Position numbers and translations under genes: made by a program
Notes under the pieces: model-generated
What the model was told of the DNA's origin: nothing
Seen by the model: the letters and a program-made list of their open reading frames with translations, nothing else
The model's database searches: none
NCBI GenBank assembly: GCA_026931725.1
Contig: JAIXLE010000281.1
Coordinates: 1-61,124 of the forward strand
Source of the DNA: Bacteroidales bacterium
Lineage (GTDB): Bacteria; Planctomycetota; Planctomycetia; Gemmatales; Gemmataceae
Reading direction: 5' to 3'
Length of the DNA stretch: 61,124 nt
Shown: piece after piece, positions 37,377 through 46,442 of the stretch
Layout: every line of letters begins with the position of its first letter
How positions within the stretch are numbered: position 1 is the stretch's first letter

Positions 37377-40300
37377 CTACTGGGCCTTGAGTTCCTGGCC
37401 GCTGGTGATGGTCAGGTAGAAGCCGTGCGGGCTGTTGCCGTTGGCGACTTTGAGCAGCACGCTGTTGCTGCCTTTGCGGAGTTTCACGGTCACGCGGTCC
37501 TGGTCCGGGGCCGCGGCTCGGGATGCGGTCGTCGACCAGACTTCTTGGTCATTCACCCAAAGTGTCCCGCCATCGTCCGTGCCGAGCAAGAACGTCGCCT
37601 CCTGATTGACAGGGGATTCGATCGCACGGTACAGGTAAGTAGCCGAGTTCGTCGCCGAGTTGCCGTTCCGGGCCGCGAGGTCGAAGTAGCCGTTCCCGCT
37701 CGCACGCAATGGGGACCAGCGGAGAGTGCGACCCGCAAGAGAGAACGCGGCATCCCGCTGGAACGGGGTCTGTTCCGGGCCGAACTTCTGACGCAGGGCG
37801 GCTTCCATGTTCGCGGCGGGGAATGGGCCGACGGCGTACCAGGAATCCGGGGTCAGGGATGGTGTTTGCAACGTCTGAAGATAGGCGATCACGTCCAGAA
37901 ACTCCTCTTCCGTGAGTGCGGAGACGAGGTTATCCGGCATCAGCGACACCGGGGACTTGGACCGCGCATCAATATCCGCCACCGGGATGATGTAGTCTTT
38001 GCCGTTCGCGTCCCGGAGCGTGAGAGTCTGATCGGTTTCCCCGACGACCAGACCCACCAGCGTCTGACCATCGACCGTATCCACCTTTTGACTGATGTAC
38101 TGATCGGCGATAGCTTTCGAGGGGACAAGGAGGGATTCCAACAGGTTTTCCTTGCTGCCCTTCTTGCCGATCATGGAAAGGTCCGGGCCGATCTGACCGC
38201 CCTGGCCGCGGATCGTGTGGCACTTCAGGCACTGCACTTCATTCTTCGCGGATTTCGCCAGAATCGCACGGCCCCGGTCGGCGTTGCCGCTGCGTTTGGC
38301 GAGTTCGCTGATGGGAGGCAGTTTCTTCGGGTCGAGCTTGCCGGGGGCGGGGAACAGCAGCAGAGCCTTGTTCCGCTGGCCCTGAAATGGGCTATTTCGC
38401 AGCAGTCGGCCGGTGTCGGCGACGAGGGCGGCGGGCAGTTCGTCTTTCTCGCGGAGACTGAGCAGCCAATCGGTGCCGCTGCGGGAACCGGCGAGGGCGG
38501 CGAGAGCGGCTTGCTTCAGTTCGGGCTTCCCTTTGGGCAGCGTGATCGCCAGTTGCAGGGCATCCAGGGCGCGCCGCTCGGCTTCGCTGGGCTTGCCCCC
38601 GGCGGGGAGTTGCTCACCGAGAGCCTGGACCACCGGGACGGAGAGCGGGTTTTCCGGCTGGCCGATGCGCATCAGAGCATCGACGGCGCGTGTGTGACGC
38701 AGTTTCCCGAGTGTGCGAACGGCTTCGAGACGCAATTCCTGCGGTTGCTTCTCATCGGCGGCGAGTTTCTCGATGTCCGCGATGGCGGCGGTGAAGTGAG
38801 CGGCGGCCACCAGTTGCAGGCCGGTGACGCGGAGCTGGGCATCACCGAGTAGACGGGTCACGGCGAACGGGATGTCCTCACCTTGGGTGAGGGCGTTCCA
38901 CTTCGTCGGCAGGAACAGCCGGAGGTTGGCGAGTGCCCCCGCTTTCACTTCTTTCGGGGCATCCGAGGTAAGGATTTTGAGCAGCGTTTTCCCGGCATCG
39001 GGGTTGTCGCTGGACGCGAGAATGTCCACGATGCGGGCTTTTTGTGAGCCGGTGAGTTGGGCATCGGTGAGCAGCTTTTCCAGCCGGGGCAGCACCGATT
39101 TTGGCCGCAGTTCCCAGACGAGATCGGCGACGGTGTCGTTCCATTCCGGGAACTGCTTGTCGAAGTCCGCAAGGATCGCGTCCCGCCGGGCCGGGTCCGT
39201 CCCGAGGGCGATGTTCAGGGCCGCGCGGTAGAAGTGGTCCTTGCCGTCGTAGAGCTTGGCGAGGGGGTAGAAGTAGTTTTTGCTGACTGTCGGATCGATA
39301 CTCTTCAATGACAGTAACAGTTCTCTACTTACGGCGGGGTTTGCAATCGCAACCAAGTCGGAGAGCTTTTCAGTTTTCAGTAACGTCGGACTTTCACGCT
39401 CAGGAAAACGAGATTCAAAGTTATTCGCAAGTCGAATTGCTGCTGCTTTAATTCTCTCAGGTTGATGATCTTTCAACGCCTCGCGGTTTGCGTGACTCCA
39501 ACTTTTCCAGTTCTCGAAATAAGGGATGACAGAATAAGCCCGAGCAACAATGCTAATATCATTTTCAGACATAACTTCTTCGACGAAATTTTTCCCTGAT
39601 AATCTGCCCATATGACAAATCATGTTAACGGCAGCGACCCGACTGGCCAAGTTCGGGGATCGGAACGCATTCAGAAGCCCATCAGCCGTATCCAAATTCA
39701 CCGCCGGCACCGTGTACCCCTTATGCCCCTTCGGAGTGATCCGGTAGACGCGGCCCCTTGTCCAGTCGCCCATACCGTGACCGCCGACACCGGGGTCGTA
39801 CCAGTCGCAGACGAAGACGCTGCCGTCCGGGGCGACGCACACGTCCGAAAGCCGGAACCAGTTGTCCGAACTCGTCAGCAGGTTTTCTTTCTCCAATTCG
39901 TACCCGGCTCCCTTCGGCGTGATGTGGAAACAGCGTAACTCCCGCGGGCCAGCATCGGTGTGCAGCAACTGGCCGCGGTACTTCTCGGGCAGGAGATTCC
40001 CTTCATAAAAACAGATGCCGGTCGGGCTGCCGAAGCCGGTGCGAAGTGCCTTGTGGACGATACCGGGTTGCTCCTCATGCCAGTGGCTTTGCCCCTTGCC
40101 GCGGGGGTGGTAGCCATAATTGCCGCCGGGCATGACGAAGCAGATGCGGGTTTGCTGGTTGCCGTCGTCGTCGTTGTCCGAGCACCAGATTTCGCCGAAC
40201 GAGTTGACGCAGGCTTCGTAGTTGTTGCGGAAATTGTGGGCGATCCGTTCGAGATTGTTGCCGTCGAGGTCACAGCGCCAGACGGTGCCCGCTCGGCAAT

Positions 40301-40925
40301 CGGTGCTGTTCGAGGTGAACCGTGGCCCCTTGCCGTTTTTCGCTTGCAACCCCCGCACGCCACCATCCCCGACGGTGAAGTAGAGCTTGCCATCTGGTCC
40401 GACCGAGAGGCCATGCACGCCGTGATCGTGGTCGACACCCCCGAAACCGCTCAAAAATTTGGTCGGCGGACCATCGGCCTGCAAGTCCCCATCGCGGTCC
40501 CAGAATTCGAGGATGTCCGGCGACTGGGCGACGAGGACACGCAGGGCTTTCCCATCCGCTTGCGGGATCACGCAGACGCTCAGCGGGCCGTAAAGATCTT
40601 CACCCTGGTAGAACGTCTTGGCCTCATCCGCTTTCCCATCGGCGTTGGTGTCGCAAAGAACGACGATCCGATCCCCTTCTGGCCGATTGAGCGGCTTGCG
40701 GAACATCTTGCGCCGGTAGTTGACGGCTTCCGTCAGCCAGACTCGGCCATGATGGTCGATGTCCAGCGATGTCGGATTCAACACCATCGGCTCAGCCGCA
40801 AACAGTTCGACTTGCAGCCCCTCCGCGACCTGTAGTGAAGCGAGTGCCTGCTCGGGCGGTAACTGAGCAGGAGAGGGCACGGCCAGCGCCAGCAGACCGA
40901 GACACCCGGCAAACCATCGCGGCAT
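37377..40925 (-). CDS. PVC-type c-cytochrome protein with propeller, HEAT and PA14-like domains
   Basis: From the ATG at 40925 the protein has 1182 residues and a signal peptide (FAGCLGLLALAVPSPAQ). Domain order: a membrane-bound-dehydrogenase-type beta-propeller (about 30-430, with DIDHHGRVWLTEAVNYRR and DHDHGVHGLSVGPDGKLYF), alpha-helical HEAT-like repeats (about 470-830), a cytochrome c domain with the heme motif CLKCH near residue 899, and a C-terminal beta-sandwich (about 1040-1182, LLGTDDGGTLWVNDQEVW). Such proteins are abundant in Planctomycetes and Verrucomicrobia and are thought to oxidise sugars or polysaccharide parts in the periplasm. An AT-rich patch interrupts the gene (39290-39645) without breaking the frame. 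Confidence 0.88.
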   Translation of the reverse strand: MPRWFAGCLGLLALAVPSPAQLPPEQALASLQVAEGLQVELFAAEPMVLNPTSLDIDHHGRVWLTEAVNYRRKMFRKPLNRPEGDRIVVLCDTNADGKADEAKTFYQGEDLYGPLSVCVIPQADGKALRVLVAQSPDILEFWDRDGDLQADGPPTKFLSGFGGVDHDHGVHGLSVGPDGKLYFTVGDGGVRGLQAKNGKGPRFTSNSTDCRAGTVWRCDLDGNNLERIAHNFRNNYEACVNSFGEIWCSDNDDDGNQQTRICFVMPGGNYGYHPRGKGQSHWHEEQPGIVHKALRTGFGSPTGICFYEGNLLPEKYRGQLLHTDAGPRELRCFHITPKGAGYELEKENLLTSSDNWFRLSDVCVAPDGSVFVCDWYDPGVGGHGMGDWTRGRVYRITPKGHKGYTVPAVNLDTADGLLNAFRSPNLASRVAAVNMICHMGRLSGKNFVEEVMSENDISIVARAYSVIPYFENWKSWSHANREALKDHQPERIKAAAIRLANNFESRFPERESPTLLKTEKLSDLVAIANPAVSRELLLSLKSIDPTVSKNYFYPLAKLYDGKDHFYRAALNIALGTDPARRDAILADFDKQFPEWNDTVADLVWELRPKSVLPRLEKLLTDAQLTGSQKARIVDILASSDNPDAGKTLLKILTSDAPKEVKAGALANLRLFLPTKWNALTQGEDIPFAVTRLLGDAQLRVTGLQLVAAAHFTAAIADIEKLAADEKQPQELRLEAVRTLGKLRHTRAVDALMRIGQPENPLSVPVVQALGEQLPAGGKPSEAERRALDALQLAITLPKGKPELKQAALAALAGSRSGTDWLLSLREKDELPAALVADTGRLLRNSPFQGQRNKALLLFPAPGKLDPKKLPPISELAKRSGNADRGRAILAKSAKNEVQCLKCHTIRGQGGQIGPDLSMIGKKGSKENLLESLLVPSKAIADQYISQKVDTVDGQTLVGLVVGETDQTLTLRDANGKDYIIPVADIDARSKSPVSLMPDNLVSALTEEEFLDVIAYLQTLQTPSLTPDSWYAVGPFPAANMEAALRQKFGPEQTPFQRDAAFSLAGRTLRWSPLRASGNGYFDLAARNGNSATNSATYLYRAIESPVNQEATFLLGTDDGGTLWVNDQEVWSTTASRAAAPDQDRVTVKLRKGSNSVLLKVANGNSPHGFYLTITSGQELKAQ
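39290..39645. other. AT-rich patch inside the PVC cytochrome gene
   Basis: Hand counts give 42 percent GC at 39421-39480 and 35 percent at 39541-39600, against 65 percent at 39061-39120. The edges are sharp and the reading frame is kept through it (protein residues about 428-545, joining the propeller to the HEAT region). This looks like a short imported segment. Confidence 0.6.
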
Positions 40926-41130
40926 GGAAGGTCTCCAATGGATAGGAAAGAATGGGGTGAGTGCGAGGAAGTTGCCCCAGTGTACCGTCTTGCCAGTGGG
41001 GGAGAAAGCCTGCGACCGATCGTTCCTGCCCTGTTCACGGCGCATCACGGCAGGGTAGCCTCGCCCGTGTTCTCGCGGGATTCACTATAACGGACCAGAG
41101 AACCGTTGTGGTTGTTGTGCGGAGCGTTCC

Positions 41131-42156
41131 ATGTCGCGTAATGCCAGTGTGCTGATTACCGGAGCGAGCGGGGAAATCGGCCATGCCCTGATCGAGCGGC
41201 TCGCCCGGCGTGTGGAACGCCCCGTCATTACATTGGACCTGAACCCGCTGCCGCGTGATGTGGCTCCACAGGTCCGAAAAGAGTTCGTCGGTTCGATTCT
41301 CGATGTGCAACTGCTGGACCGCGTTCTTGCCGAATATGAAGTCGACGAGGTTTATCACCTCGCCGCGTTGCTCTCCACCCGCAGCGAGTTCTCCCCCGCA
41401 CTGGCTCACAAGGTCAACGTCGAAGGGACGCTGAATCTGCTGGAATTCGCGCAGAAACAGGGGGAATCGCACGGTCGCCGCGTGCGATTCTTCTACCCGT
41501 CCAGCATCGCCGCCTACGGGTTGCCGAATCTCACCACGAAGAACCGGGTGCCCAAAGTCCCGGAAGACGAACACACGATCCCCACGACGATGTACGGAGC
41601 GAACAAGCTCTACTGCGAACATCTGGGGCGATACTATTCCCACCACTACCGCCAACTCGGCTCGGGTGGGCCGAGTGGGAAACTCGACTTCCGCTCGCTC
41701 CGCTTTCCGGGTCTGATCTCGGCGCTCACCGTGCCGAGTGGCGGCACCTCCGACTTTGCCCCAGAAATGATTCACGCCGCCGCGAAAGGAGAAGCCTACA
41801 ACGGCTTCGTCCGCCCGGATACCCGCATCCCGTTCCTGGCCATGCCGGACGCGGTCGATGCGATTTTTCGACTGATGGAAGCCCCAGAAACGGCACTCAC
41901 CCGTTCGGTGTACAACGTCGGCGGTTTCGCCCCCTCCGCGGCGGAAATTGAGGCAATCGTGCGCACCGCGTTCCCGAACGCCGTCATTCAGACCGTCGTG
42001 GATGAACAACGGCAAAGCATTTTGGACAGTTGGCCCGCCGATGTGGATGACTCCGCCGCTCGCCGAGACTGGGGCCATTCTCCCCGTTACGGCCTGGAAT
42101 CCGCCTTTGCCGAGTATCTGATACCGACGATTCAACAGCGTTACACCCGGTCATAG
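41131..42156 (+). CDS. SDR-type L-threonine 3-dehydrogenase-like NAD-dependent epimerase/dehydrogenase
   Basis: An extended short-chain dehydrogenase of 341 residues. The NAD-binding motif is TGASGEIG, the catalytic pair lies in YGANKLYCE, with the preceding serines in YPSSIAAYG. The C-terminal half has RFPGLISAL, GGTSDFAPEMIHAA and FLAMPDAVDAIFRLMEAP, a pattern I associate with SDR-type L-threonine 3-dehydrogenases (which form 2-amino-3-ketobutyrate) more than with UDP-glucose epimerases. No partner gene such as kbl lies next to it. It is divergent from the PVC cytochrome gene, with 205 bases between. Confidence 0.75.
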   Translation: MSRNASVLITGASGEIGHALIERLARRVERPVITLDLNPLPRDVAPQVRKEFVGSILDVQLLDRVLAEYEVDEVYHLAALLSTRSEFSPALAHKVNVEGTLNLLEFAQKQGESHGRRVRFFYPSSIAAYGLPNLTTKNRVPKVPEDEHTIPTTMYGANKLYCEHLGRYYSHHYRQLGSGGPSGKLDFRSLRFPGLISALTVPSGGTSDFAPEMIHAAAKGEAYNGFVRPDTRIPFLAMPDAVDAIFRLMEAPETALTRSVYNVGGFAPSAAEIEAIVRTAFPNAVIQTVVDEQRQSILDSWPADVDDSAARRDWGHSPRYGLESAFAEYLIPTIQQRYTRS

Positions 42157-42391
42157 GCTCAGGGATTTGCCCGCGCATCGCGTTCCAAGTGAGGATAGAG
42201 AGGAGAAATCTGACAGTATCGGTATAAAATTGTCCCCAGATCAACTCCCCCGCCATCTTGGAGATTGTGCCGGTTGCGATCGGGTTCTATTCTCGCTATC
42301 GTGAGTAAATATCAGATCAACACAGGCAACCGGGGTGCCCTCGGATTCGCCCGTGGACTTTTTCAGGCTTGGTCGTCTCCCGGTTCAACAT

Positions 42392-43906
42392 ATGAGCGCA
42401 CCTACAGATGCAACCAGCATGGCCGATTTGATCATTCGGCTTCGACTGGTGGAAGAACCGATCATCAAAGAGCTGCTCTTTGAACTGGACGACAAAAAAG
42501 GACCAGCCGAACCGCTCTTGCGGTTACTGGAGCGGAAACGGCTCCTCACGCCGCTGCAAACAGGCAAACTCATCAAAGGCGACACGGACGGCTACTTCCT
42601 CGGCGGGTATCGCGTTCTGTACCGGATCGCCTCCGGGAGCTTTGGCCGGGTCTACCGGGGGGACGACCCCTCCACCGGGCGCACGGTCGCCGTCAAAATC
42701 CTCCGCCGCCGCTGGACCGAAGATGCCCGCCGGGTGGAACTGTTCGAGCGGGAAGGCCGACTCGGGTTAACCCTGCAACATCCGAACATCGTTGGTATCC
42801 TCGCGGTCGGCAAGGAAGATTCCACTGGTTCGCACTTCTTGGTCATGGAGTTCGTCGAAGGGGGCAATCTCCGCGACATTCTGAACATCCGCAAGAAAGT
42901 CGAACTGGCGGACGGTTTGCGGATCCTGGAGGAATGTGCGGCCGGGCTGGCGTTCGCCTACCAACGGGGGTTGACCCACCGCGACATCAAGCCCTCGAAC
43001 ATTTTGCTCGGCACCGATGGCGTGGCAAAACTCGTGGACTTCGGCTTGGCCGGAATCAACGAAGGCGCGGCCATCATGACCTCGGCTCGCCCCGGTGAGA
43101 AGACGGGGGAAGATGCCCAGGGCGTTGACCGCACCGTCGATTATGCTGGCTTGGAAAAGGCCACCAATGTCAAACAGGGCGATGTCCGTTCCGACATCTA
43201 TTTCCTCGGGCACGTTCTCTACGAAATCCTGACCGGCGAACCGCTGATGCCGCCGACCAAGGATCGACAACAACGCATGAACCCCCGCCGATTCTCGGAT
43301 GTGGAAAGCATCCTCAGTCAGCGTGCCGCGACGGATGGGCTTCCCGCGAATGTGCGGTCCCTGATCGCCAAAGCTATCGCATTTGAACCGCAGCGCCGTT
43401 TTCAGACACCAGATCAGTTTTACGATGCCGTGAAGGCCGTCCGGGCGGAAGTGAACGGCGAACAATCCGGGGCTGGCTCCGCGAAACCGACCAAGTTCAC
43501 CGGACCCGTTTCGATTTATGTCGTGGAACAGAATGCCAAACTGCAAGATGTCTTCCGTGACAAACTGAAGAAGATCGGCTTCCGCGTCCTCATCTCGATC
43601 GACCCCGCCCAGGCCGTGAAGCGGTACAAGCAATCGCCGTTCCAGGCGTTGCTTGTCGATGCGGGGACCAGTGCGCGGACCGCCGCGGTCGAGGCTTTTC
43701 AAGCCGTGAATAAGGAAGCGGCACTCTCCCATCGGGACTTGGCTTCCGTGCTGATTCTCAATGAGGAAGATGGTGCCTGGGCCAAGGCACTATCGGGCAA
43801 GTCTGGCGGGACGATCCTGGTGCGTCCCGTCACGATGCGGCAACTGGCCAACGCCCTGATCGACCAGATCCCCGGTTTTGAGCCGCCAGATGGCACCGCG
43901 GGGTAG
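42392..43906 (+). CDS. Ser/Thr protein kinase with degenerate receiver-like C-terminal domain
   Basis: 504 residues from the ATG at 42392. Residues 1-70 form the N-terminal extension often seen in Gemmata-type kinases (ending KGDTDGYFLGGYRV). The kinase has a glycine loop SGSFGRVYRG, lysine 102 in VAVKIL, catalytic THRDIKPSNILL near 197 and VDFGLAG near 215, so it should be active. No transmembrane segment follows, so the kinase is cytoplasmic. Residues about 372-504 resemble a response-regulator receiver: ISIDPAQAV, FQALLVDAG with one aspartate, and ILVRPVTMRQLANAL. The acidic pair expected near its start is replaced (VVEQN) and the conserved lysine before proline is arginine, so phosphorylation in the usual way is unlikely. 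Confidence 0.88.
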   Translation: MSAPTDATSMADLIIRLRLVEEPIIKELLFELDDKKGPAEPLLRLLERKRLLTPLQTGKLIKGDTDGYFLGGYRVLYRIASGSFGRVYRGDDPSTGRTVAVKILRRRWTEDARRVELFEREGRLGLTLQHPNIVGILAVGKEDSTGSHFLVMEFVEGGNLRDILNIRKKVELADGLRILEECAAGLAFAYQRGLTHRDIKPSNILLGTDGVAKLVDFGLAGINEGAAIMTSARPGEKTGEDAQGVDRTVDYAGLEKATNVKQGDVRSDIYFLGHVLYEILTGEPLMPPTKDRQQRMNPRRFSDVESILSQRAATDGLPANVRSLIAKAIAFEPQRRFQTPDQFYDAVKAVRAEVNGEQSGAGSAKPTKFTGPVSIYVVEQNAKLQDVFRDKLKKIGFRVLISIDPAQAVKRYKQSPFQALLVDAGTSARTAAVEAFQAVNKEAALSHRDLASVLILNEEDGAWAKALSGKSGGTILVRPVTMRQLANALIDQIPGFEPPDGTAG

Positions 43907-44073
43907 CCGAAGCGGAATACGACCATACACCCCTGATCCGCAAACACCCAGGAACTTGGTCCTGCACAATGGGACAGAATCCCGAGAGTGCGGCAATCCT
44001 CGAATCCTGATGTTGAAACACTCTCGATCCGAAAACAGATGGATTCCCACCCACTGCGTTCATGCTGCTCGAT

Positions 44074-44249
44074 CTGATACACAAACCCGATGTGGGGGTC
44101 TCAAGATCTACACTTGTCGGACAACCGGGGACTATCGTCCCCGGTTCGGTGTGCCCTACTGAACCGGGGACGATAGTCCCCGGTTGTATTCCTCTCGGGT
44201 TCCGTTCCTCCCTCTCAAAATTGGACAGCCTCACTGGGTGCGTGTATGA
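44074..44249 (-). repeat. Dispersed palindromic element, copy B (double palindrome)
   Basis: This 176-base element lies between the convergent kinase gene (ends 43906) and LysM gene (ends 44266). Read on the minus strand it matches copy C along almost its whole length: left end TCATACACGCACCCAGTGAG, the block ending GGAGGAACGGAACC, and right end CATCGGGTTTGTGTATCAG. Instead of one palindrome it has two, separated by about 14 bases, whose loops are GATA and its complement TATC, so one palindrome is turned round. The 167 bases between the kinase stop and this element hold nothing I can identify. Confidence 0.85.
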
Positions 44250-44265
44250 AAATGTATGCGCGGAG

Positions 44266-46371
44266 TTAGGGGACGCGAATCTGGGTTCCGGTAGGCAGTA
44301 CGGAATTTGGGTCAAGCTGGGGATTGGCTCGCCAGACACGCTGCCAGTCCCGCCGATCACCATACAATTCTTCCGCGATGTCCCATAGCCGCATCCCTGC
44401 TCGGGGGACACTGTATGTTCCCGGCTGACTCCCGCGTGATGCCGGTGCCCATTGGACATCCGATGTCCGATTTCCCGGCTCTAACGACAACGAACGCGGA
44501 GCAGAAGTCGGCGCATTGGGATATACGCTGGGAGCCGGGCGTTTCGCGTCCAATAACTGCGGGAAATGTTTCCGCAGGACATATATGGGGGGAACTTGAA
44601 TCGGTGCCCCCGTCCCCGGTGTGCGTCCGGCGTTGAAGGCCCGCAACGCCTCACTGTATTTGGCATCTCCATAATGCTGTCGGCTAATGGCCTCAAAACT
44701 CTCACCCGCACGCGGCGTGTGGAGGTCCACGTCATAATCCGTCCGCGGTGGGGCTTCATTAGCCACTTGCGTGATCGCCTTGGGAGACATGGGGACATCG
44801 GCTGCCGGGGATTTCTTCTCTGGAGGGACATCCCCAGCGGCGGGCTTGTTACGGTCTACAGCCGATGCGATCGTGCGCGGAGTCGGTGAGGGTCCAGTTG
44901 ACGGGGATTCTGGGAGGGACACGGGTTGAACGGTTGTCGGTGTCCCCACGACCGCCCTATTCTCAACCTGTGCCGGGGAGACAGGGGCGACAGTGATTTT
45001 GCTGGGCGTTGGGACAACGGGTGTGGACGCGGGGGGAGTGGTGACCGCGGGGACCACGGGAGGTGTTGCTGGTGGGACTGCCACGATTCCCGCACTGGGG
45101 ACATTGAGATTCGGCACATTCGGAACGGTGAGTCCGCTGGCCGCCGCTGGTTTGGGAATCGGCGGGGTGTCACTCTTCGGTTTGTCAGATTTTTGCATCA
45201 CCACCTCGGGTAGTGCCATGCCCCCAGGCAATGCCACGGCTGGGGCGGGTATCCCCGTTGGGCGTGGTGCCTCCACCACGGGAGGAACGGGCACGGGAGC
45301 CGTGGGCTGCTTGGTTTCCTTCTGTGCCGGGGTTATACTCGGGATGGTCAAGCCGCCAGGTTCTGGCAATCCCATCGTTTGAGCGGGCAATGGGACAGAA
45401 GGGACTTGGGACGCAGTGGGGGCCACAGGGACAACGGGGACCGCGGGAATCGCTGGCCCCTTGGCATCGACGGTGATGATGGGCGGTACAGGTGTCGGAT
45501 CGGGTACAACATTCGGCGGCGTGATCGCCTGGACATCGCGGCCAAGCGGCGTGATCGGCAGAGCGGGAACCGGGACAACGACCGTCTGTGGCATCGTCTG
45601 TGTTGAGACATGATCCTGGGAAACGATGTTTGGCGGGAGCCGTTTCGGCTCGGGCTGCGGCTTGGGCTCCGGTACTGATGGGATCGCAATGGGACGAATC
45701 GGCTGAACCTCGGGTGTCCCCACAGTGGGGGCTGGCAATGGGCTTTCGGTCGGGGCCGGTTCCACATTGACGGCGGGAAATAATGCAGGAATCGCGGGTG
45801 AGTCCGATGATGCGGGTACTGTCGGCGACTCTTTCACAACCTCGGGTGGATTGTCCGATGCCAATGCCACCACTGATTCCACTGGCGTGGGTTTTGCGAC
45901 CTGACCGGACGGGGCTGGGGTCGTCTCTTGACTTGTCGCCGGGGGCACATCCCGCGTAGCCGTGGGATGTGTGGTCGGCGCACTGCCAACGAATACTTTG
46001 AGTCCTGCTGTCCCCAGTGCAAGAATACCCAATACGGCGACAAAGGCCATTTTTGCTTTTGACAACCGGAACCGAGCGGGTGCGGTTGTGCCGCGTGGGT
46101 CCACATGCGCGGTCGGATGGGGGACATCGGGAATGGGTTCCGAAACCGGAATGGGACTCACGTCCTCGTTTTCGGCTCGGATGTCCGACGGGCGAATCGA
46201 CGGAATCGGCGACATCGCCGGATGGCTTCCTTCGGCAATCCGGGTAGTGGTAGGCTCCGCTAATGTGAGAGTGGGACCAAACCCGGATACCGTGCGTGGG
46301 GCAGTGGTGGGCGGAGGGGCCGAGACGGACAGGGGCTCGAATTCGGGAATGGTGCTGATTGGGCCGTTCAT
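44266..46371 (-). CDS. Proline-rich membrane protein with two C-terminal LysM-like domains
   Basis: 701 residues. The first 100 are cytoplasmic and proline/serine-rich, then comes one membrane helix (MAFVAVLGILALGTAGLKVF), a long proline/valine/threonine-rich periplasmic spacer (about 130-540), and two LysM-like segments: PRAGESFEAISRQHYGDA near 550 and PRAGMRLWDIAEELYGD near 655, the latter ending in GTQIRVP. LysM domains bind peptidoglycan or chitin-like glycans. The gene follows rsmH by 71 bases, where ftsL is usually found in bacterial division clusters. The single-helix topology also recalls FtsL, but no sequence similarity is visible. Confidence 0.7.
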   Translation of the reverse strand: MNGPISTIPEFEPLSVSAPPPTTAPRTVSGFGPTLTLAEPTTTRIAEGSHPAMSPIPSIRPSDIRAENEDVSPIPVSEPIPDVPHPTAHVDPRGTTAPARFRLSKAKMAFVAVLGILALGTAGLKVFVGSAPTTHPTATRDVPPATSQETTPAPSGQVAKPTPVESVVALASDNPPEVVKESPTVPASSDSPAIPALFPAVNVEPAPTESPLPAPTVGTPEVQPIRPIAIPSVPEPKPQPEPKRLPPNIVSQDHVSTQTMPQTVVVPVPALPITPLGRDVQAITPPNVVPDPTPVPPIITVDAKGPAIPAVPVVPVAPTASQVPSVPLPAQTMGLPEPGGLTIPSITPAQKETKQPTAPVPVPPVVEAPRPTGIPAPAVALPGGMALPEVVMQKSDKPKSDTPPIPKPAAASGLTVPNVPNLNVPSAGIVAVPPATPPVVPAVTTPPASTPVVPTPSKITVAPVSPAQVENRAVVGTPTTVQPVSLPESPSTGPSPTPRTIASAVDRNKPAAGDVPPEKKSPAADVPMSPKAITQVANEAPPRTDYDVDLHTPRAGESFEAISRQHYGDAKYSEALRAFNAGRTPGTGAPIQVPPIYVLRKHFPQLLDAKRPAPSVYPNAPTSAPRSLSLEPGNRTSDVQWAPASRGSQPGTYSVPRAGMRLWDIAEELYGDRRDWQRVWRANPQLDPNSVLPTGTQIRVP

Positions 46372-46442
46372 CCGTGAACCCCCTGGGGAAACGAGGCAGT
46401 AAGCCATTGGGGCCAATCACCTCAAATGATTGTGAATCCAAT

